This document shows positions 58,307 to 64,000 of a DNA stretch of 64,000 nucleotides, piece after piece. How positions within the stretch are numbered: position 1 is the stretch's first letter; every line of letters starts with the position of its first letter. The notes beneath the pieces are model-generated. The model was given only the letters and a program-made list of their open reading frames with translations. It ran no database searches and was not told the origin of the DNA. Origin of the DNA: Chlamydiales bacterium (GTDB lineage: Bacteria; Chlamydiota; Chlamydiia; Chlamydiales; JAAKFR01); contig JAJACK010000002.1 in NCBI GenBank assembly GCA_022601535.1, positions 62,001 through 126,000 of the forward strand, given 5' to 3'. Made by a program: the position numbers and the translations under genes.

Positions 58307-58323
58307 CAAAGGTGGGTAAAACC

Positions 58324-58539
58324 ATGAGAATTCTAAATGCCATTGCATGGATTCTAGTGCTTATTGGAGGAATTACTTGGGGAACTGTCGGATTTTTCGA
58401 TTGGAACTTCATCGATTTCTTCTTAAGTCGATTCCTAGTGGACAGGATCGTTTATGATGCCATTGGTGTCTCTTCGATCTTCTTGATTTTCAGAGCGAAA
58501 AAGTTTTTTTGTAGCTCAAGTAGTTGTAAAAAAGACTAA
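58324..58539 (+). CDS. Small two-helix membrane protein (DUF378-like), copy 2
   Basis: 71 residues from ATG 58324 (AAAGGTGGG seven bases upstream). AIAWILVLIGGITWGTVGFFDWNFIDFF repeats the pattern of copy 1, read in two halves, and YDAIGVSSIFLIF forms the second helix; the C-terminus is Cys/Ser/Lys-rich (CSSSSCKKD). It arose by tandem duplication and diverged. A terminator follows 10 bases after the stop. Confidence 0.75.
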   Translation: MRILNAIAWILVLIGGITWGTVGFFDWNFIDFFLSRFLVDRIVYDAIGVSSIFLIFRAKKFFCSSSSCKKD

Positions 58540-58548
58540 TTCCAAGGA

Positions 58549-58578
58549 GTCTCCCCTTCATAGGGGAGGCTTTTTTTT
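58549..58578 (+). terminator. Intrinsic terminator after the DUF378-like pair
   Basis: An 8-bp stem (GTCTCCCC with GGGGAGGC, one U-G pair) with a 6-base loop, followed by eight T. It ends the two-gene unit and lies just before the start of the next ORF. Confidence 0.92.
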
Positions 58579-58583
58579 ATCTT

Positions 58584-58901
58584 ATGACTCTTTTAATTAT
58601 TTGCTGTTTTTTTCAATCTCTTTTCTCCTCTCCTCAAAAGCCTGTTGCTGAGGTGAATACTCAGTTTCATGATCGAGTGATGCCTAAAGTTGCCCGTTTT
58701 GTTCGTGCGGTTGAAGTGGAACAGAAACCTATCACCCAAATTTCTTATTTGATCGATTCAGAGCCTTTTTTGGCAGCACTTGATGCAACATATTTTGTCG
58801 GCTCGCGCAAGAAGTTGATCGAAGCTGTTTACGACTATCTAAGAAATAACTACACAGACGATCAGCTCGATGAGGTGGTTGCTCTATTTTCTAAAATGTA
58901 G
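58584..58901 (+). CDS. Small exported protein of unknown function
   Basis: 105 residues with a signal-peptide-like N-terminus (LLIICCFFQSLFSSP). The mature part is helical (RVMPKVARFVRAVEVEQ; KKLIEAVYDYLRNNYTDDQLDEVVALFSKM). The final helix resembles the DUF2059 style of a C-terminal TDDQLDEVVALF segment, but I cannot assign it firmly. The ATG lies immediately after the T-run of a terminator and has no SD, so expression is uncertain. The 3' end overlaps metQ by 11 bases. Confidence 0.5.
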   Translation: MTLLIICCFFQSLFSSPQKPVAEVNTQFHDRVMPKVARFVRAVEVEQKPITQISYLIDSEPFLAALDATYFVGSRKKLIEAVYDYLRNNYTDDQLDEVVALFSKM

Positions 58902-59649
58902 GCTGTAGAACCCCTTGATAGGTCTCTATGATATATTCTTTCACTTTCGAAGAGTGGATCTCTTGTTGAAGAGCGATGATCTCTTCCCGGTGATCTCCTT
59001 CTCTTATCGCGATAATATTGGCATAGGGTGAATCAGATTTTTCGGTTGCTAAAGTAGTTTTGGGATCAAGTCCTCCTAAAAGAGCAAAATTGCTGGGAAT
59101 AACCGCTATTGTAACATCTTTGAGTGTTCTTGGAAGAAAAGGAGCATCAATCTCTTCAATTCTAAGTTTAAGAGGATTTCTTAGAATATCGTGAACGGTT
59201 ACAAGAGAGTCTTTTTTTATGTCAATCAACCCAACAAATGCTAATAGTTCTAAGGCTCTTGATTCATTGGTTGGATCACTTGGAATAGCGACAAGGCTCC
59301 CCTCTTTTATTTGATCGAGTTTTTGTATTTTTTTGGAATAGATTCCAAGTGGTTCAAAATGGACTTTAGCAAGCTCTTTGATCTCATAACCAAAACGTCT
59401 TTTTTGATCTTCTAGAAAAGGACGGTGTTGAAAGAAATTGGCATCTACTTGCTTTTCTGCAAGGAGTCTATTTGGAACTGCATAGTCATCCACTTCAATG
59501 ACTTTGAGTTTGATCCCCCTTTCTTTGAGGTTGGGTGCAATCACTCGGAGAATTTCAGCATGGGGCGTTGAGGTTGCTGCAATTTTAAGCGTTTTTTCCT
59601 GAGAGTTACACCCTATAAGCAAGAGGAGTAGGCAGAACATTTTTTTCAT
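58891..59649 (-). CDS. metQ: Methionine ABC transporter substrate-binding lipoprotein
   Basis: A 252-residue NlpA-family protein. Lipobox-like LLLLIGC at the N-terminus gives a lipidated Cys at residue 14, so it is an Lgt substrate. KIAATSTPHAEILRVIAP, LAEKQVDANFFQHRPFLE and IPSDPTNESRALELL are the family landmarks; the pocket includes the ANFFQH block. It binds D/L-methionine and delivers it to MetI-MetN. The stop of metI and its start abut. Confidence 0.95.
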   Translation of the reverse strand: MKKMFCLLLLLIGCNSQEKTLKIAATSTPHAEILRVIAPNLKERGIKLKVIEVDDYAVPNRLLAEKQVDANFFQHRPFLEDQKRRFGYEIKELAKVHFEPLGIYSKKIQKLDQIKEGSLVAIPSDPTNESRALELLAFVGLIDIKKDSLVTVHDILRNPLKLRIEEIDAPFLPRTLKDVTIAVIPSNFALLGGLDPKTTLATEKSDSPYANIIAIREGDHREEIIALQQEIHSSKVKEYIIETYQGVLQPTF

Positions 59650-60318
59650 CTAAAGTCCTCTTTTTTGGGTGATTTTTGTGCAAATGCCATTTCCAATCCA
59701 TTGAATAGTTTCAACGAGAAGGAGAAGTAAGATGAGGGTGATCAGCATCAAGGTCCCATTGAAGCGTTGATAGCCATATTGGATCGCTATTTTTCCAAGT
59801 CCTCCCCCTCCAACAAGACCCGCCATTGCGCTGTAACCGATGAGGTTGACAACCGTTAGAGTGACTCCTTGGATCAAAGCGGGAGTTGCTTCAGGTATAA
59901 GGACTTTTAGAACGATCTCCTTTTTCGTCGATCCCATGACAAGTGCGGCTTCAGTTATCTCTTTGGGAACCCCAAGTAGCGCTGTTTCAACAATTCTTGC
60001 AAAAAATGGTGCTGCTGCAATGACCAGTGGAACAATCGCCGCAGTTGTCCCAATACTTGTTCCAACAATCAGTCGAGTAAAAGGGAAAATAGCGATGATT
60101 AAAATTGCAAAGGGAATGGAACGACCAATATTGACAATGACTCCTAAAATGGCATGAAATGAGCGGGCTGGAGCAATCCCTTCACTCGATGTTACAAAGA
60201 GATAGACTCCGAGGGGAAGGCCAATCAGTACTGCAAATAGAGTGGAAACAAAGACCATATAAAGTGTATTGAGCAATTCTATTGGAATAAGTTGCCAGAT
60301 GAGTTCTAGGTTTGTCAT
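59650..60318 (-). CDS. metI: Methionine ABC transporter permease
   Basis: 222 residues, five or six helices. VFVSTLFAVLIGLPLGVYLF, VNIGRSIPFAILIIAIFPFTR, the EAA-type loop EAALVMGSTKKEIVLKVLIPEA and GLVGGGGLGKIAIQYGYQRF match MetI. Overlaps metN by 4 bases and abuts metQ, so N-I-Q form one operon. Confidence 0.96.
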   Translation of the reverse strand: MTNLELIWQLIPIELLNTLYMVFVSTLFAVLIGLPLGVYLFVTSSEGIAPARSFHAILGVIVNIGRSIPFAILIIAIFPFTRLIVGTSIGTTAAIVPLVIAAAPFFARIVETALLGVPKEITEAALVMGSTKKEIVLKVLIPEATPALIQGVTLTVVNLIGYSAMAGLVGGGGLGKIAIQYGYQRFNGTLMLITLILLLLLVETIQWIGNGICTKITQKRGL

Positions 60319-61313
60319 GACACTTCCTCCACAATCACTCCTTGCTCTTCTAAAAATTTACAGGCAGCAATTCTTTGCGATTCTTCTCCTTTGAGCTCGA
60401 TGATCAAATTGCCAAGACTCCCCTCTTGCAGTTGATTGATCGCTCCACTTAGGATATTAATCTCAACGGTGTAGTTTCGAAGGACGTTGGAGATGTACGC
60501 TTTTTGGGCTCGTCCTTCAACAAAGCAGAGGTGGAGAAGTTGTGCGTCTTTTCCCTTTGGAATCAAATGGTCTGGAAGGGTGTGGGTTAAACGTTGTAAA
60601 AAACGGCGTGTCACAGGGTGCTTTGGCCTTGCAAAAAGAGCTGTTACCTTCCCCTTTTCAACAATGCTTCCTTCATCTAAAACAGCGACATCTGTGCAAA
60701 TCTGCTTGATCACATCCATTTCATGGGTGATTAAAATAATAGTTAACTCAAGCTCTTTGTTGAGCTTGGCTAAGAGCTCTAGAAGAGAGGTTGTTGTGTC
60801 GGGGTCAAGAGCTGAGGTTGGCTCATCGCAGAGCAATATTTTGGGATGGTTTGCCAAAGCTCTAGCAATTGCAACACGTTGTTTCTGCCCTCCTGAAAGT
60901 TGTGAGGGGTAGAGATTTGCAACACCATGTAATCCAACAAGCTGAAGAAGTTCCATCCCTCTTTCAATGCTTTCTTTGCCATCGATTTCTAAAGGATAAA
61001 GAACATTTTCAAGAGCTGTGCGACTCGAAAAAAGGCCAAAATGTTGAAAGACCATTCCGATTCTTTTTCGTGCCTGCCGAAGTTCTCCTCCTCGAAGAGA
61101 AGAGATTTTAACCCCTGCAATTGAAACAGTTCCCCCACTTGGCTTCTGTAACCCCGTCAAACAGTGGATCAATGTCGATTTGCCGGCACCACTTCGCCCT
61201 ATAATCCCGTAGATCTCCCCTTTTTTTACAGATAAAGAAATGTCTTTAATCCCAAAGGTAGACCCGAAACGCTTACTCAATCGGTCGATGTTCAAAAGTT
61301 CTTCTTTTTGCAT
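60315..61313 (-). CDS. metN: Methionine ABC transporter ATP-binding protein
   Basis: 332 residues: Walker A GRSGAGKSTLIH, Q-loop VFQHFGLFSSRTALENVLYPLE, signature LSGGQKQRVAIARAL, Walker B ILLCDEPTSALDP, switch ITHEMDVIKQI. The last 90 residues form the NIL regulatory domain that senses cytoplasmic methionine in homologues. It heads the operon and is divergent from the aldolase gene; I saw no SAM-riboswitch fold in the 75-base gap. Confidence 0.97.
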   Translation of the reverse strand: MQKEELLNIDRLSKRFGSTFGIKDISLSVKKGEIYGIIGRSGAGKSTLIHCLTGLQKPSGGTVSIAGVKISSLRGGELRQARKRIGMVFQHFGLFSSRTALENVLYPLEIDGKESIERGMELLQLVGLHGVANLYPSQLSGGQKQRVAIARALANHPKILLCDEPTSALDPDTTTSLLELLAKLNKELELTIILITHEMDVIKQICTDVAVLDEGSIVEKGKVTALFARPKHPVTRRFLQRLTHTLPDHLIPKGKDAQLLHLCFVEGRAQKAYISNVLRNYTVEINILSGAINQLQEGSLGNLIIELKGEESQRIAACKFLEEQGVIVEEVS

Positions 61314-61342
61314 GGAAACACTATAACTGTTTCTTGACTATA

Positions 61343-61371
61343 TTGAAATCTTATTCTAACTTGCCTATAAA
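61343..61371 (+). promoter_or_regulatory. Promoter of the aldolase gene
   Basis: TTGAAA at 61343-61348 and TATAAA at 61366-61371, spacing 17, followed by AGGAGAG and the ATG at 61389. Both boxes are close to consensus and the leader is short, about ten bases. Confidence 0.65.
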
Positions 61372-61388
61372 CGATTCTAGGAGAGAAT

Positions 61389-62456
61389 ATGACGGCAACA
61401 GCAGCTCCCATAGCAGAAATTGAAAAACTTTTAGGTGATGAGGCTCAGTCTCTTCTCACACACACGTGCAAGGTGGGAAAGGAGCGTCTTCACCTCCCCA
61501 ATAAGAATTGGGTGGAGGAGATGTTTGGTGGTACTGATCGGAGTATCCCCGTCTTAAGGAGCCTCCAATCGCTCTTCTCTCACGGCCGTTTGGCTGATAC
61601 GGGCTATCTCTCAATTCTTCCTGTTGACCAAGGGGTGGAGCACTCTGCTGCGGCCTCCTTTGCCCCTAATCCCGACTATTTTGATCCTGAAAATATCATC
61701 AAGCTTGCGTTAGAGGGAGGGTGCAATGCTGTCGCTTCAACATATGGTGTATTGAGCTCTGTTGCCCGGAAATATGCGCATAAAATTCCTTTTATCCTTA
61801 AATTCAATCACAATGAGCTTCTCTCCTACCCCAATATTTTCGATCAGGTGCTTTTTGCTTCAATCAAGCAGGCACATGACATGGGAGCTGTGGCTGTTGG
61901 AGCTACGATTTACTTCGGGTCGCAAGATTGTCGAAAAGAGCTTATTGAAGTGAGCAAGGCATTTGCTCACGCCCACGATCTTGGAATGGCAACAATTCTT
62001 TGGTGCTATCTGCGAAATCCTGCTTTTAAAGTGGGAGATCAAGATTACCACAATGCCGCTGATCTCACAGGTCAAGCCGATCATCTCGGTGCGACGATTG
62101 GTGCCGATATTCTCAAGCAGAAACTTCCGACCAACAATGGAGGATACCGCGCTCTTAAATTTGGAAAGACACACGATAAGGTTTACTCTGATCTCTCTTC
62201 AGACCATCCGATCGACCTTTGCCGCTACCAAGTGCTCAACGGATATGCGGGTCGGTGTGGGACGATCAACTCAGGAGGCGCTTCTGGTTCAGATGATTTT
62301 GCCGCAACAGCTAGAACGGCTGTAATCAATAAAAGAGCTGGGGGAATGGGGCTTATCTTGGGGCGTAAAGCATTTCAACGCCCTTTAAGTGAAGGAATAA
62401 AAATGGTCAACTTGGTTCAAGATATCTACCTCTGTGACCAAATCAAGGTGGCTTAA
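61389..62456 (+). CDS. fbaB: Class I fructose-bisphosphate aldolase (DhnA type)
   Basis: Cleaves fructose 1,6-bisphosphate by a Schiff-base mechanism, downstream of the PPi-PFK found at 4 kb. The 355-residue protein has the DhnA/FbaB pattern: [69 protein letters not shown] and [13 protein letters not shown] (phosphate site). Which Lys forms the Schiff base was not mapped. It is followed after 5 bases by the antiporter gene; I recall dhnA and xasA adjacent in Chlamydia. Confidence 0.93.
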   Translation: MTATAAPIAEIEKLLGDEAQSLLTHTCKVGKERLHLPNKNWVEEMFGGTDRSIPVLRSLQSLFSHGRLADTGYLSILPVDQGVEHSAAASFAPNPDYFDPENIIKLALEGGCNAVASTYGVLSSVARKYAHKIPFILKFNHNELLSYPNIFDQVLFASIKQAHDMGAVAVGATIYFGSQDCRKELIEVSKAFAHAHDLGMATILWCYLRNPAFKVGDQDYHNAADLTGQADHLGATIGADILKQKLPTNNGGYRALKFGKTHDKVYSDLSSDHPIDLCRYQVLNGYAGRCGTINSGGASGSDDFAATARTAVINKRAGGMGLILGRKAFQRPLSEGIKMVNLVQDIYLCDQIKVA

Positions 62457-62461
62457 GTTCC

Positions 62462-63925
62462 ATGCAAACACACGAAGCAGGTCATCTTCCTAAACACCAA
62501 CGCTCTCTCAATGTCTTCATGTTGGCGATGCTCTCTTTGGCTGTTGTCATCAGCCTTAGGAATCTCCCTCTCACTGCGGAATATGGTCTCTCTTCGATCT
62601 TCTTCTACCTCGTAGCAGCGATCACCTTTATGATCCCCTATGCATTGATTTCAGCAGAACTCGCCTCGGGCTGGCCGAAAGCAGGTGGAGTCTATATCTG
62701 GGTTCGTACAGCGTTGGGTGATCGGTGGGGTTTTTTTGCCATTTGGATGCAGTGGTTTCACAACATGACTTGGTATCCAGCAATGCTCTCTTTTATTGCA
62801 GCTGGAATTGCTTATCTCTTTGATCCTGAACTTGCGACAAATAAGCTCTATCTAATCACCGTAATTTTGACCGGTTTTTGGGGAGTCACTTTTCTCAATT
62901 TCCTTGGGATTAAAACCTCAGCTTTAATCAGCACTATCTGTGTGATTATTGGTGCAATCATTCCAGGACTTTTACTCATCGTGCTTGGGGTTTGGTGGAT
63001 GGCTTCTGGAAAACCACTCTCCATCCATTTTGTAATGAGAGACCTTATTCCAGATTTTTCTCACCTCTCAAACTTTGTCTTTCTTGCTGGAATTTTCCTT
63101 GCTTTAAGTGGTCTTGAGGCGAATGCAAACCTTGCACGTGAAGTAAAAAACCCCCAAAAAAATTATCCAAGAGCTATTTTGATTGCAGCCTTGATGACGT
63201 TGATTATTTTAATCTTCGGCTCTCTTGCAATTGCTATAGTGATCCCTCAAAAAGACATCAATCTCGTCTCGGGTCTTCTCGATGCTTTCCGCTCTTTTTT
63301 TGCAATTTATAACCTAAGATGGCTCGTTCCCATCGTTGCTATTTTTACTGTTTTTGGGGCTTTAGGAGAGCTCAATGCATGGACGATTGCTGGAGTAAAA
63401 GGGCTCTTTGTAACAACAGAGCACGGTTGTCTTCCTCCCCTTTTCCATAAAATAAATAAAAATCATACTCCAGTAAACTTGATGTTTTTTCAGGCGATTA
63501 TTGTGACGATTGCCGCTTTTATCTTCCTCTACCTTCCCAACATCAATATCGCCTATTGGATGCTCAATGCACTTGCTGCACAAATGTATATCTTGATGTA
63601 CCTTCTTCTCCTTGCTTCAGGGATTGTTCTTCGGTATCGAAAGCCCCACGTAAACAGGGCATATCGCATCCCTTTTGGGAATACAGGGATGTGGATTGCA
63701 GTTATCATAGGAGCTGCTGCATCGCTCTTTGCGATGATCGTAAGTTTTTTTCCTCCGATCTATCGTTTTCAGGTAGAAAGCGTTTTAAGGTATGAGATCC
63801 TCCTCATCGGAGGACTTTTGATCAGCTGCCTTGTTCCCCTTGTGATCTATTCATTTAGAAAACCCCACTGGCAAACTGATGTTCTCTCACAAATCCGTGA
63901 AGAGATCCACAAAAGCACTCATTAA
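62462..63925 (+). CDS. xasA: Amino-acid antiporter (XasA/GadC-like, APC family)
   Basis: 487 residues with about 12 membrane helices. The N-terminus SLNVFMLAMLSLAVVISLRNLPL and AELASGWPKAGGVYIWVRTALG match the glutamate/GABA-type antiporter branch of APC transporters; GLEANANLAREVKNPQKNYPRA is the conserved helix 6-7 loop. Likely imports amino acids in exchange for a product, useful for an intracellular bacterium. Exact substrates are not readable. Complete; ends 75 bases before the window edge. Confidence 0.92.
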   Translation: MQTHEAGHLPKHQRSLNVFMLAMLSLAVVISLRNLPLTAEYGLSSIFFYLVAAITFMIPYALISAELASGWPKAGGVYIWVRTALGDRWGFFAIWMQWFHNMTWYPAMLSFIAAGIAYLFDPELATNKLYLITVILTGFWGVTFLNFLGIKTSALISTICVIIGAIIPGLLLIVLGVWWMASGKPLSIHFVMRDLIPDFSHLSNFVFLAGIFLALSGLEANANLAREVKNPQKNYPRAILIAALMTLIILIFGSLAIAIVIPQKDINLVSGLLDAFRSFFAIYNLRWLVPIVAIFTVFGALGELNAWTIAGVKGLFVTTEHGCLPPLFHKINKNHTPVNLMFFQAIIVTIAAFIFLYLPNINIAYWMLNALAAQMYILMYLLLLASGIVLRYRKPHVNRAYRIPFGNTGMWIAVIIGAAASLFAMIVSFFPPIYRFQVESVLRYEILLIGGLLISCLVPLVIYSFRKPHWQTDVLSQIREEIHKSTH

Positions 63926-64000
63926 AATTTTAGTTCAATTGTTTTATAGAATTTTTGAATAAATACATAAATTTAAAACATTTACTTTTTTGAATTAGAT

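Noticed and set aside
61314-61388. Possible SAM or T-box riboswitch before metN
   Set aside because: The gap is only 75 bases, holds a promoter for the divergent aldolase gene, and shows no multi-helix leader or antiterminator.

Overview
This window is chromosomal DNA of a member of the Chlamydiota, probably outside Chlamydiaceae (an environmental or 'chlamydia-like' lineage such as Simkaniaceae, Waddliaceae or Parachlamydiaceae). The basis is gene order as I remember it from Chlamydia trachomatis, in blocks: leuS-waaA with a hydrolase and a PPi-phosphofructokinase (CT205-CT209 area); trxB-acpS-membrane protein (CT099-CT101); lgt, yidC and a dnaA paralogue (CT250-CT252); pkn1-ligA (CT145-CT146); rplM-rpsI (CT125-CT126); glgP and pdhABC (CT245-CT248); bamA-skp-lpxD, recR, fabHDG-acpP, a cyclic-nucleotide-binding protein, a long transporter-like protein and a small IncB-like membrane protein (CT232-CT243); dhnA-type aldolase and xasA (CT215-CT216). 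The blocks are shuffled relative to each other and interrupted by genes I do not know from Chlamydiaceae. The tRNA genes do not encode CCA. Base composition looks moderately AT-rich by eye; I did not compute it.

Layout. 1-6.4 kb: leuS end, waaA (Kdo transferase), two CAT-anticodon tRNAs, a eukaryotic-type USP deubiquitinase-like gene with a strong promoter, hydrolase, PPi-PFK and a beta-barrel protein. 6.4-15 kb: trxB, acpS, a membrane protein, lgt, a GDP-fucose synthase-like gene, dnaA, yidC and an unknown repeat-bearing gene. 15-24 kb: a secreted NAGPA-type phosphodiester glycosidase, a TPR-like protein, Pkn1 (kinase plus FGE-like domain), ligA, miaB, hemJ, rplM-rpsI. 24-29.6 kb (minus strand): algH, the mlaEFD lipid transporter and a putative type III chaperone-effector-chaperone cassette. 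29.7-36.2 kb: ispG, an unknown gene, hemL, a GHSMGG lipase-like protein, and a winged-helix Fic protein preceded by iterated 20-bp repeats. 36.2-42.8 kb: glgP, pdhABC and an Inc-like protein whose tail runs antisense into pdhC. 42.9-55.7 kb: a degenerate GH3-like protein, lpxD-skp-bamA, recR, fatty-acid genes, a VOC protein, and the cNBD/transporter/IncB-like block. 55.9-58.9 kb is the most accessory part: a small unknown gene, a pair of zinc-ribbon repeat proteins with a decayed third copy upstream, tandem DUF378-like membrane proteins and a small secreted protein. 58.9-64 kb: metNIQ methionine importer, class I aldolase and an amino-acid antiporter.

How the genes fit together. Much of the window makes and maintains the Gram-negative envelope (waaA, lpxD, skp, bamA, yidC, lgt, mla, fab genes), feeds central metabolism (PPi-PFK, aldolase, PDH, glycogen phosphorylase) and makes cofactors (hemL, hemJ, ispG). 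Interspersed are candidate host-interaction genes: USP-like protein, chaperone-paired effector, Inc-like membrane proteins, Fic, NAGPA-like and zinc-ribbon proteins. No rRNA, CRISPR array, insertion sequence or phage gene was found. No gene-free stretch exceeds 300 bases; the longest (56230-56510) holds the decayed zinc-ribbon copy. The last 75 bases (63926-64000) show nothing I can call. All functional calls come from reading motifs and remembered family patterns; no database search was run.
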